Both the position numbers and the translations under genes were made by a program. From positions 2,952,187 to 3,016,186 of the forward strand of contig JADCRB010000026.1 in NCBI GenBank assembly GCA_021464245.1: a stretch of 64,000 nucleotides of DNA, in the 5' to 3' direction. Every line of letters starts with the position of its first letter. The stretch's first letter is position 1. Source of the DNA: Carallia brachiata (taxonomy: Eukaryota > Streptophyta > Magnoliopsida > Malpighiales > Rhizophoraceae). Of this stretch, positions 1-11,529 are shown in pieces. Under the pieces are notes generated by a model. That model was not told where the DNA came from and did no database searches. It was given only the letters and a program-made list of their open reading frames with translations.

Positions 1-3000
1 AAAAGAAAATAAGATCATTTCTTTGTTTGAGTCTATTTGTATTGGATGAGGGGATAATTTAATTATTAATAAAGTCTGTGGTTTGACCCTCATTTCTGAT
101 CATCAAATTTTAAGTTTAGTAGCTACTAAACTATACCTAGTTGTTTGAGAACTTCATTTCTTGTGCTTCTCTAATGCAGCAAGAAGATAAATAGTGCTAA
201 TCATTGGGGAAATTTCCGTTTTAAAATCAGAACCATCTTATCAAGGATACATTCTTTTCTTCTTCTTGGCGTATATGTACACACTCAATATTTACTTTCG
301 GTGTTGATGTTATGGAAGCAACATCTGCAAAAGCTGATTTGATAATTAGTTTTTGATTCTTTCTTTGTCTAGATTTGATAATTATCAAAAATGCATTGGA
401 TTTATCTACGAAACATCTATCGCATGACCCTCAATTGTGCTGTTTCCAGTCTTAGGGTGATTTATATATATCTAATGGTCGTTTGTCCAAGCACGTTTGT
501 TTCCATTAGGCTTGGCAGATATAAATCTTGAATGAGTTATTAGATTTTCAGTTCGTTAATCCTGTCGTGTAAACCTACAGTTCTAATAATCTCTTGACGG
601 ACACTAAGATATTAACATTATGGTTTGGAAAAAATTTGTTAGAACAAAAATGTAAACACAATATAAATCTATTGTTGTAAAGATACAGATGGCAGTGAGT
701 TTCTGTTTCCATGCTATTTACAGTATCGAAAGATTAGAGATATGGGTCCGACTATAAGGATACGGTCTTTATAGCTGCAGCTGAGACGCTGTCGATTTGA
801 TATGCACATTATATGGTTTTTTTTTTTTTTTTGGTATATCTATATTTTTTTTTAAAGTATGTGTTTCACGTGAGATTTACAATCTCTCCTATCACATTCT
901 CACCTCCTTTATCTTCTATGACTCTCTAATTTTTTCCATTCCTTAACGGCTAAACTTACAGCTCAAATTTCTTTTTCTTTTTCTTTTTTTTGGTCGTATC
1001 AAATTTCAACTTTTTTTTAATCTATTAGAAGACTTATTAATCTATAAAAAATTTAATCAATCCCTTCCCATCTAGAATATGAGACTTTTAAAAATAAAAA
1101 TCTAAGTTATAACCATTCTCCTAAAAAAATTCAAATTTCAATTATTACAGAACGTGCCACACATTTTTGGGTATTTGGAACTTTTTATTTTATTATTATT
1201 TTTTTTTCATAAAATAAAAAAGTAGAGATAGTTCCTCACATTCTTATTTAAAAGTATTGTGATTTTATATTTAAAAAAAATACAAAAAAATAAAATAATT
1301 ATAACATCCTTTATACTATACAATAAATAAATTATAAATTTAATTTTACCATTTGATCTAACAGAATTCAAACCTTAACCACAAAATTAGAAGTTAGAGT
1401 CTCTTTGGTCTCGCCCGAATGATGGTGGGTCTTTGGACTTCTAACACCTGTAAAAATTATAGTTCAAATTTAGACCATTAATGGGCCTGTTCTCATAGTT
1501 TGGGTCTTGCACTTTTTTAGCGATTGGGCTTTCCATATAAAATGGCGTATTTGAGTGGGGTAAAAAAAAAAGACTAATAAAAGGAGTATACCGGTGAAAA
1601 ATGGAAGTTCTTGGTTATTGCTTTATTGGAGATAAAAACAGCCGATCGATGCCATATATGACAAACTTTAATGAAAAATCTTCTTATAAAATTCTTGAAA
1701 CGGATAGTCCACCTCTAGCTTTGTCCAATTCTAATAACCAAAATTTATCACCTATTCATTTTGAAAATTTTGGTGGCTAAAACAACGAAAATATTGCAAT
1801 TAACACAAGTTAATATATCGTATTCTAGCATAAAAATATATTTAATTTTTAAAAATAACATAGAGATAGTTTAATAAATTACATTTTACACAAGTCTTTT
1901 ACTGCATTGTTACGTAATCAAACTCTTTTATTTTTTTGGACTGGACCCGCAACCGTTATTCCTTTTTAAAACTATAAAATAATTGATCGTCGTTCATGAT
2001 CATTATATAGAACTTTTGTAGCATTTCGTAGCTCCTTCATTACGTATTCGATGATCATAAACTGGACGATGGGGCGCATAAAATGTAATGTAACGCAGAA
2101 ACTGTTTGCAGGCTTCATCGACATAAATAACAAATTAATTTTTATTATACCACATTGCCCTCAAATCATGACTTTTAATTGTCTTATTACGTTAGTATAC
2201 AAAGGTAAATAAGAATTTTTTTAAAATAAAGAAATAATCATATTGACATAAAAATATATACTTTTTTTTTTGTACTTTCCCACTATTACCTAAACAAGTT
2301 ATTAAAAATGATTTTTTTTCTTTTCATTTTCTTTCTCTCAATTTTTATTTTTACATAATTCCAAACTAGTGCCCATAATGGTTAATTAAATATTTATAGG
2401 AAAAAATTTCGGTTGTAATTAATGTAATAAAGATAATATAGTGAGCACACATTGATGTGTTAAAATTAGATAAAATATTTATTAATTTTTTAAAATAATA
2501 ATAAAAAATTAAATAAATTATATATTTTTTATTTATCTCTATGTTCGGTTATTATATAGTTAAGTTGTTTTATAAATTAATCAGGATATGTCGACCCAGG
2601 TCCATCTCTGATTAATTAAATGAGTAAGTATGTGGCTTGCTTCAGACTTGAGTCCATCGTGGCTGACTGTAGCGGACCAGTGACCAGTGACAAGCGGAAG
2701 GACATTCACCAGTATTGCACCAAAAGCGAGGAACCAGTTAAAAGCTGCGAAAATCCCCTCACAATCACATTCTTTGTGTCCTAAAGAAGAGAGAAATTAA
2801 TTTTTTCACTAATTACAGCAGTGAGTGCATAATAATTAGAATTATTAAATAATAAAAAATATATTAAATTTAAAAATTAAATAAATAAATAATGTAATAT
2901 TATTTATTAATTATATAAATTTACATATTTTATTTGTTTTCCAAAGAAAAATAACAAGTTAAGAAGACACATTTTCATTTCCCTTTTTACCTCGTCTGAC

Positions 3001-3078
3001 TGTCTATGTTGAACTGTAGAAGAAGCCACAGGAAACGCATCTCCATATCCGAAATCAAACAGTTTTGATAACATCAAA
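1..3078. other. AT-rich intergenic DNA
   Basis: I see no coding region here. The stretch is AT-rich with many poly-T and poly-A runs (for example around 820-835 and 1197-1208). Reading frames are short and none shows a recognisable domain. The last few hundred bases should contain the promoter of the AT-hook gene that starts at 3124, but I could not assign a TATA box with confidence. Confidence 0.6.
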
Positions 3079-3123
3079 GTGAAAAAAAAGAAAAAAGAAA
3101 AAAGAACTATTCCATTTTGTGTT

Positions 3124-5386
3124 ATGGAAAGAAAGAGGAAAGCCCACGAGATTACTTCAACAGAACCTCATAATCAAACCGAGACGAATGATGTCCAGGT
3201 ATGGAACCCTTTTCTTTCTTGCTTTTTATCAAAGAGCAATTTTTGTCTCTTCAATTTTTAAGTTCTTTAAACCACTTTGGATTGCTGAAACCCCATCATG
3301 ACAGAGTCTTAATGGTAGGCCTTTGTGGGGCCTTTCTTTGTCTTTGATACTTTCCTCTTTTTGTTTTTTTTTACCATTTTCTTGCAACATTAGACTTTTG
3401 TTGTTTTTCTCGGCTTAGTTAGAAGGACAGTTGATTATGAAAAAGTAATTGTAATTTTCTAAACTATCTGGGTTCTGTCTTTTTCATGTCGTTTATAATA
3501 CATAATAAGATGCAAAAGTGATTATATTACTCTATTATGCATGAAAGTCCAGGTTAAGGAAGAGCAAAACGATCTCAATATTGCTGAGAATTCCAGAGCT
3601 GGGAGTCCTACAAGTGAAAATGTAGCTCCTTTAAATCAGCATTACCCTTCATTCCCCCAATGGCCACCCTCCCAATCACCGCCCACCATTGCTGTCAGCG
3701 GAAAGCAGGGCCAACCACCACCACCACCACCACCACCACCACCTCACGGATCGCCACCACCAAGTACAGGCTTTTGGCTTCCCTATGTCCATGGTTACCA
3801 TTTTCCTGGAATGTATGCAAGTACTGTGTATCAGCCGTTTACTCCTCTTGGAACAATTGCTCCCATGTCGCCGCAGGTCTCTTCTGCAACAGGATCAGTA
3901 AACCACTATACTCAGATACCCAATTTTGGTTATCCAGTTGGTTATCCGTATCCAGCCATTTCAGGTAATATAGGCATGTTTTTTGCATTCAAGTTATGCG
4001 TTATTCATTTTGGAAGCTTTCTAGGCTTAAAATCTACAATTTTATCTTATTTGATGCGTAATTATTGTTTGGTTGTTTCTACATTAATTAGTGTAGAGAT
4101 GGTCCAATTATAATATGTTGCAATGTTGGGCGCTAAAAATGGTTGCCCAAGTAAGGTTAGTGCAGCGATTAAATTAATGAACTGCTAACTGCGTTTTGTT
4201 TTTCTTAGTAGTCTCTTCGGGTCCCTTAACTCAGTGTGGTCAAGTTCAGTATCCACAAATTCCCAACACTTACGCTTTCCCAGGAGCATATAGCTGCATT
4301 TCCACACAACCTCCAACTGTGCTTGGCTACTCGGCATCTACTGAACAAGTCTCTGTAAGAGGGGTCATTAAGCCACCAGCAAAACTCTCTCGAAAGCATC
4401 AACAGCTATGGGAAGCTCAAGTTATGTGTTATTTTCTTCAATCATTCCCTTATTGATACCATGATATTGTTCCCTTATGGTTATTGTGATTAACGTAATT
4501 GAGACATCTCTTTGGTGAGTGGATGCAGTCAGCAGAGAATGTTCAGCTGTGGACAGCAATTAGTCAGTTGCGAGCAGAACTAGCTGATTGTAAAAGTCAC
4601 ATGAAGAAGACAGAAGGCCAAGTTTCATCTCTGAAAGATCCAATAGAGGGTTTACTTCTAATGCTAGGGCATTCCCGACATCCACCGGCGGGGGAAAAGA
4701 GAAAAAGAGGGAGACCAAAGAAATCAGTTGCTTATGTTGATGCTTTACCTTCAACAAATGAGCCTCAAGCCCAAGTTCGAAGCAGAAACCCTGTGCAATG
4801 GAAGTTTCAAACTAAAGACGCAGAACATATGTTTGAGAAGGTTGTCTTGAAGAAGGTAGAAAACAAGGAAAAACCATGTAATACTATTACCTCTTCCCCG
4901 CAAGAAGTTGAGATGTCAAACATGGTGACAGATAAGAGCAGACATATGGTAGCCGGTGCAAACAATCAGACGAGGCCTTCCTTCTGCAATCAATTTCAGC
5001 AAGGGATGCCCAGATCACAATTGTACAGAGTTGGTCATGGTTCCTCAACAGGAATGAAAAGTACTGATGATAAAACCAAAGATCCAAATAATGCTTGTGC
5101 CGAGTTGTCTAAGCAAGCCAAAGTGTTGAATTCTACAAATGCATTCGCTACTTCCTCTGGGGCAAGAGGTAACTTCACTTTTGGATGGCATTCGACAGTC
5201 ACCTCTGCAGATATGAGTTTTCCAGGCTTCAACCATAATGGCAGTGTTGTTAGAGAAGGCGGAAAGGACATTCCTGGTTCGAGTTTTGCTTGTGCACGCA
5301 ACACCTCTGAACAACTTAATTATTCTGCTCTGGCGGCCAAGGACAAGAGCTTGGAAAACTTGGAAGACGATGCAATCTCAAGCTGA
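3124..5386 (+). CDS. AT-hook, proline-rich nuclear protein (uncharacterised)
   Basis: Four exons can be joined in frame: 3124-3198, 3553-3964, 4209-4420 and 4529-5386, all with GT-AG introns, giving about 518 residues. The N-terminus is basic (MERKRK). Exon 2 is rich in Pro, Tyr and Gly and contains ten consecutive prolines. Exon 4 opens with a short amphipathic segment that may form a coiled coil (QLWTAISQLRAELADCK). It is followed by KRKRGRPKKS, a classical AT-hook whose GRP core binds the minor groove of AT-rich DNA. The rest is Ser/Asn-rich and probably disordered. This suggests a nuclear DNA-binding or chromatin protein, which is inferred from the AT-hook alone. I chose the ATG at 3124 because it gives a compact exon with a clean donor; an in-frame upstream ATG at 3079 would add 15 residues. 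I do not recognise the family. Confidence 0.8.
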
Positions 5387-6779
5387 GAAGGGATTGTGTA
5401 TGAGAAAGACAGAGCTTTTTGGTAATATAATCTTAATCTACTAAACTACACTCTTTTGAATCTTTGGGGGTGTTCATATACAATGGCACTAGCTTAACTA
5501 TGAGTAACTCTGCTTAATTGGGTCAACTTTCATAGGACACAATGTACATATTGCCCAATATTTTGTAGGAGAAGCAGAATTTTAGCAGTGACAAATTTTG
5601 GAGCTTGTGGAAAAACTAATGCCCTCATACGTTGTATATTCGCTTTCTACGATGCTAAGTTTTGAACTGATTTCTAAATGTCTTGAGAGTCGATCTTTAA
5701 TACCACTCGACTAAAGACTGATTGGTTTCTTAGTGATATTTTAAAAACACAAATGTTTTATCCTTAACATTATTGATGCAAAGAATGCAACCATAGTAAT
5801 TAGTAAGAATTTTTGTGCTGCCAAGTCTTAAGTAAACAGCTTCGATAACCTTTCAAATTGTGCGGGAGACGCAATGAACAAAAAGCGGAGACCTCGCTGG
5901 CCAGTAGGACCAACTGGGCGTGGGAAAAGTCTTGTGGTTGGGCCAGTTGAGCGGTGCGGAGCCCATTGCCTTATGTTTCATGGCACAAGCGCGTCCAATC
6001 GCAAAATACGAAATAGCCCAGCAAACAGTGGGACATTATCGGGCTAGACGTCCATACAATGATTACTACCTCTCTCCGCTCATGTCTAGTCCAAAAAATG
6101 GATCCAATGACAACAAGCCGGCCATTATAATAATTATATCTGTAAACCAAAAAAAAAAAAAAAACAATTATATCTATGTAGAGTTTAAAAAAAAAAAAAT
6201 CCATACAAAAAAAAAGCAAGGGACCGTACATTGGGGTCTTGAGATATTCTGTCAGAATTAATTTTTAGACCACAGTCATTTTTTTGGATTGAATGTCTTC
6301 AATTCAAGTTTTAATCAAAGTTAATTAACTAAAAAAATTTTCTCAAAACTCTTTGCCGACTATTATACAATTGTGGATAATCTGAAAGACAAGTCTTAAA
6401 AGCTAATTACTAAAACAGATAACATTTTAATATCTAATGGTTTTGGCTATTTATGGAAGTGGAATTGTATTACGGATATCTTGACTAATGAAAGGTTTCG
6501 CTTAGAGATCTGATTGCTATTAGGACGAACCTAACCACCAAGAGTTATACTGGGCGAGAATATTTTCATGCGTTATCTTCACTTTCTCAAAGTTTTTTCT
6601 CATTGAAGATACCTTGTTCTTGTCGTGCCTTAAATAATAGGAGCTATTACAGTAACAGGAATCAAAGATAGAGATAGAGTTACTTTTTATGCATATTTTT
6701 CATAACTCTGTTGCATATCAATCGTAACAGTATTACATGTCATAAGTTATATAAAAACAAAATATGTAAAATCTTTGCT
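5387..6779. other. Intergenic DNA, 3' flank of AT-hook gene
   Basis: No supported gene. A moderately GC-rich patch around 5865-6060 and A-rich runs near 6150-6215 are visible. Neither encodes a recognisable product. Confidence 0.5.
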
Positions 6780-7010
6780 GCAAAGGTCTGGAGCTTCTAC
6801 CAGGGGCTTAAACTTGCATCGGATGGTGGATTCTGTAGAATCATTGTTGAAACGGATTCACAAACTGCATGCCAAGCCGTTTTTCATGGTGTGCCTCCAA
6901 CACACCCTCAATTTAATTTAATTGGTTGCTATAGAGAGATTGGATGGTTCATGTAGTTTATGTGTATAGGGAGAAAAATAAAGTTGCTGACTACCTAGCG
7001 TTATTTTTCT
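6780..7010 (+). pseudogene. RNase H-like domain remnant, probably from a non-LTR retrotransposon
   Basis: The translation includes GFCRIIVETDSQTACQAV and HGVPPTHPQ. After a frameshift near 6945 it continues with VYREKNKVADYLA. This is the pattern of the plant RNase H-like domain found at the 3' end of LINE ORF2 and in derived genes: an acidic residue in ETDS, then YREGNKVADxLA. The same domain occurs in a better copy near 30.2 kb. There is no upstream reverse transcriptase and no long ORF, so this is a 5'-truncated, decayed fragment. The downstream A-rich segment may be the old 3' tail. Confidence 0.65.
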
Positions 7011-9859
7011 TCAAAAGTGATTATAGATTATCTCTTCTAATAAATCTTTAAAGGGACTTACTTATCTGTTTAACGCAGACTTAATAAGTACCTATCTTCA
7101 TAAGAATGTAGTTTTTTAAATTAGACTTCGCCCTTCATATCAATAAAAAAATGTACGTGTAAAAATTTATAACTAAAATTTATGTATAACATATTAATGA
7201 ACAATATCCACAGCTAACTCCATCAACATCTAATCTATCCTTACTCTGTCCATCTATCATTTTCTGTAAATAATAGCCAAAAGTGGTTTCACTTTTCATT
7301 GCAACTAGGCCTTATTATACCAACCATATGATCTTCGGTGACGTGGCCACCCGTCGCAGGGGCTCCAGAGCCATTTGAGATACACGTTCAAAGTTCGAAT
7401 CCCCTAAGTCTACAGAAATAACAACAAAAAGTTCCTATATGCCTAGTTCACAATTGCACTTTCTAGTTTCAGCCATAAATGACGACATCTTTGGTCTAAA
7501 TAAATATTAGGATAAGATTAGATAACTATATTTAAATAATAAATAATAATGTCATTTAATTTAATAAATTAGATAATTTATCTTTTTATTTTTTAAATAT
7601 ATTTAACTATTAAACAGTCTATATTATTATTTTGAAATTATTTTTGTGAAGTCAAAAAAATTTTTTTTTTTTTAATATTATACATGGAAGCCTTCGGTTA
7701 GCGACATTACATGGAAAGTAATTCAAAGATACGAAAGGCTATTTGAAATGGTATCATCAATTTTGTCATTTTCATAAACAACCCAGATCCTCAGGTTACG
7801 GTTCTTGCCATAAGGCGAATGTCATTATGTCTCTCAATCATAGACCATGTCTAGAAAGTTGGCAGCTTATAGTTAGCTAGTGGGTCAATTGATGGTACTT
7901 TCTTGCAATATAGATTGAAGCATCCTCAAAACACTGGAAATTGAATCAATCAGACCATTTGTGACTTTGTGCTATGTATCTTAGCTCATTATAATTAAAG
8001 ACTCACTGAGATATATATATATATATATATATAGTTTAATGAAAAAAGAAGACTGGCATAAAACTGCAGGGATCCAAGGTTGTTTATAATTGGATTGTGG
8101 ACGGAGACACACCGTCTTTCTTTTTACGTGTGGGGCTGGCTTCCATTTGTTTCAACATCAAATGCAGTTTCTTGATCACTACGCGAAGTTGCGAGAGTCA
8201 TTCCCCACTAAAGCCTTTTAGTGAAGGGAAAAGTTATGGAAGTATTTAATAGTAGATATAAAATTAGTATTTAGAGATTTAGACTGTTTGATTATAAAAA
8301 ATATATTAAATTTAAACAATAAATAAATAAATAAGTTGTTCGATTAACTGTATATATATTTTTTTAGATAGTATATATTATGTGTTTACGAGTAGTGATC
8401 ATTGATGAATAAGAAACCACTAGGCAAGTCACACTTCTAGTTATAAATTAATAAACGAGGAAATATAAGCACATACTTTTTGGTTGAGTTGAAACTAGTT
8501 TCACTTAACAAAATTAAGTGGACATACAACAAGAGATACATGAGAGATACATAATTTATTTAACATATTTAATAATTTATTTTTTTTTAAATTTAATACA
8601 TCTTTCAAAATTCAATGGTCCAAATTATTACATGTTCATTACATGCCTTCTTATGCATTGCTATTAAGAATTTTCTCAACTTTAATATAGAACAACAATA
8701 AAAAATAGGAAAATACTATGTAATCACATTTAAATTGTAATAAAGTAACAACAAAATGAAATGTGTTCTTAAGTGATTGAAATTGAAAAAATATAAAATA
8801 AATAAATTGTTAGATACTGTTAAGGTGTCTGTTAATTTTACTCACTTTTTTGTTTATATAATTTACTTATAATTTTATATCGTATAAATATATTTTTTAA
8901 TATTTTTTATTTCAAGTAAATTTAATTTATTATATAGTATATAATTATAAGTAAGTTATACCTATTAAAAAAATACGTCTAATTAAAAATCTCTAAAATT
9001 TTATTTTAAATGTGAAAGAGATATAAATTGTTTAATCTCAGTTGTTAAATTGTTAATTGCAGTTAACCTATCATTCGTTTTCAACTGTAATCAACACTAA
9101 CTATAAAAAACCTATTCAAAATGGAAAATGGTTACCCGACATGGAGGGGTTGGTTGCGGAGTAAACACGTTATTTGTTATACATGATATTTATATATTTG
9201 TTATACATTAAATTTAATTATAAATTTTATAAATTTTTGATTTCATTAACTTGTAATGTATAATAATATTGAAATTAATGTGTAATAAAAATAAAAAACA
9301 TATAAAAAAATAACTGCATCAACTCTACGTAAATAAAGTTTTCCGCGTCCGAAAATTCATTCAAAATTTTAGTTACAACTTAACGTTTAATTTCACAGTT
9401 CCATAACATATTTGTAACTGTTATACCGCGTGGCCACTATTCCCTCTCAGCTCCAACTCTAGGTTGCTAATTGTCCACGTACCTGATCAGAATGGCACTA
9501 AAGAGACGTAAAAAATAACCGAGTGTGCGATATGACTCTCTGTTATAAACAACAAAATTATCCCTTTTTAAACAAAAGATAAAAATCAAAAGTAGGCAAT
9601 TATATTTTTCACTCCATTCATTTTCCGTTTCTACCAAATTTTGCCCAACCGATTGTGTAACTCCCCCGCGTTGCTTAACCAAGTCAACAACCCCTCTCTC
9701 TCGCTCTACCCTCCTCCTCCTCCTTCCCACCACAGCAGCTCACCTTATGGCCATGCCGCCTCTCCCAAAAAACTCGCTCTCCATAACAAACCTGATCCAG
9801 TAAGCCAGTTTCTTCGAATTCTATTCAAACACAAACACACCCACACATCAATTCAAAGT

Positions 9860-9861
<2 letters not shown>
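7011..9861. other. AT-rich intergenic DNA
   Basis: No gene seen. It includes a (TA)n tract at about 8011-8034 and long AT-rich stretches at 7500-7680 and 8550-9330. A patch near 7383-7400 resembles a tRNA T-arm or B-box but lacks the rest of a tRNA. The segment from about 9400 on is the likely promoter region of the intronless gene at 9936. Confidence 0.5.

Positions 9862-9904
<43 letters not shown>
9862..9904. repeat. (TA)n microsatellite in 5' leader or promoter
   Basis: About 21 uninterrupted TA units end 31 bp before the start codon at 9936. The tract therefore lies in the core promoter or 5' UTR. Length variation here could change expression; that is inference. Confidence 0.95.
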
Positions 9905-9908
<4 letters not shown>

Positions 9909-9935
9909 TCATTTCTCTCCATTAACCATAAACCG

Positions 9936-10946
9936 ATGACACCACCAACAGCGCAGACACAATTATCTAAGGCAAACCCCAACTCAAACTCAAAGCTAGC
10001 ATGCTTCTCCTTCGCTGCCTACGCAAAAAACGTAATACAACACCTTAAGTCTCTCAACATTCCCATCCTCCCAGGCCTCACCGACTCTGAATTCTCCTCC
10101 ATCGAATCCGCCTTTCACTTCTCATTCCCTCCCGACCTCCGCTCCATCCTCCAAGAAGGCCTCCCCATTGGCCCCCACTTCCCCAACTGGAGTTCCTCCT
10201 CTCCCCAGCAACTCAATATCCTCCTAAACCTACCTTCTTTAAACCTCTCCAAGAACATCTCCACAAACAACTTCTGGGTCGATTCCTGGGGTGATCGTAA
10301 TAATATGCCAGAAGAGGGCGAACATTATTTAAATGTTGCAAAAGGGTTCTTGGATAAAGCTCCGATTCTTGTGCCTGTCTATCGGAATTGTTACGTGCCT
10401 TGTACGCCGAACGCCGCCGGGAACCCGGTGTATTACGTCGATGATAGGCAGGTACGCGTTGTGAGCTTTGATGTAACGAGATTTTTTCAAGAAATGGAGT
10501 TCTCGCAAATGGGGTTCGTTAACTTCATTCAGCGGCCTGCGTATTCCGGTGTCAATGTTCCGGCCTGGGCGGCGAAGGCGGCGCGGAGGATTGAGTTTTG
10601 GACGGAAGTGGGGGAGAGAGGACGGAGGATGGTGGCGCGTGAAGCCACGGTTGGGTGGTGGAACGTCGGGAATTTGGATTGCCCGGAGGTAAGCAATTGC
10701 TTAGAGGAGGTGTTTTGGAGGTTGCGAGATGGCGGGTGGAGGGAGGAGGAGGTGAGGGAGATGATGATGATGGACGGTGGCGATCGCGAGAGGGATGAAG
10801 GTCGTGGGGCCCAGATTGGGAAAGAAGAAGAGAATGTGATGTGGCACTGGCACATGAGAGTGTTGGTGAGTGCGGGGTGGAGCAGGGAAGATGTTGTGTA
10901 CTCGCTTGACCTCCAAGATTTTGACGATGTGATATTTGCTTCGTAG
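9936..10946 (+). CDS. SMI1/KNR4-like uncharacterised plant protein
   Basis: This is a single-exon ORF of 336 residues whose GC content is clearly higher than its flanks. Residues about 20-90 contain LTDSEFSSIESAFHFSFPPD followed by LRSILQEGLPIG and HFPNW. This resembles the SMI1/KNR4 fold pattern of an acidic helix, then lP-x-dL and a short Gly-containing turn. The middle part (PVYRNCYVPCTPN, then NPVYYVDDRQ and VVSFDVTRFF) resembles the intronless Arabidopsis proteins AT3G50340 and AT5G67020, recalled from memory. The C-terminus holds a Met-Asp acidic patch and ends in WSREDVVYSLDLQDFDDV. In other organisms the SMI1/KNR4 fold acts as a protein-interaction module; no biochemical role is assigned to the plant members. 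Antisense frames inside it are shadows. The gene looks intact. Confidence 0.88.
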   Translation: MTPPTAQTQLSKANPNSNSKLACFSFAAYAKNVIQHLKSLNIPILPGLTDSEFSSIESAFHFSFPPDLRSILQEGLPIGPHFPNWSSSSPQQLNILLNLPSLNLSKNISTNNFWVDSWGDRNNMPEEGEHYLNVAKGFLDKAPILVPVYRNCYVPCTPNAAGNPVYYVDDRQVRVVSFDVTRFFQEMEFSQMGFVNFIQRPAYSGVNVPAWAAKAARRIEFWTEVGERGRRMVAREATVGWWNVGNLDCPEVSNCLEEVFWRLRDGGWREEEVREMMMMDGGDRERDEGRGAQIGKEEENVMWHWHMRVLVSAGWSREDVVYSLDLQDFDDVIFAS

Positions 10947-11490
10947 AAGTTAAAACTCTTCTGGACCGTCAACTTCCAAGCAGCTGTTCCATGGAGGATC
11001 ATGATCGTCAAATCACCGGCATCAACCAGCTGGTAAAGCTGCGGTCTCTTGAGGTTTGATGATAATTGCTTTTCCATACACGTTAATAAATTGGAGCACG
11101 TGTGGTAAAATCACTACGATGAGCTTTTAAATTGAATTGTTTTTTTTTTTTTTTATTATCTTTGTATCTATACACAACTACACATTTGATGAGGCATAGC
11201 ACTATAGCTCACTGGTGTCATCTACAAATTAAAGGCCTGAATTTTATAGTTGAGTCTGGTTAAATTTTACTAAAGTCACGTAATGGATTTAAATGTATGA
11301 GTCATCCAGGCTCATAAACAGTATTAGTAACACTTGATATTGGGTCACAAATGAGACTAATAACACTTATTGAATTTTAAAATTTACTCTCTCCTGTGTT
11401 TAGTTTAGATTGTTCAACTTACTTAGTGTTGATAAACTTTGTAATCTTCTTAGGAGAATCTATACATGGGACATCACCTTTGGTTACTCA

Positions 11491-11529
<39 letters not shown>

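Noticed and set aside
3689..3901. Histidine-rich frame
   Set aside because: It is the alternate frame of the proline codon run in exon 2 of the AT-hook gene.
5920..6261. 113-residue ORF
   Set aside because: The second half is poly-A derived and the first half has no recognisable domain.
7360..7410. tRNA-like T-arm (GTTCGAATCCC)
   Set aside because: I could not fit a D-arm, anticodon arm or acceptor stem around it. It may be a SINE B-box or chance.
10529..11077. 182-residue minus-strand ORF
   Set aside because: It is antisense to the SMI1/KNR4-like gene, serine-rich and without a domain, as expected of a shadow frame.
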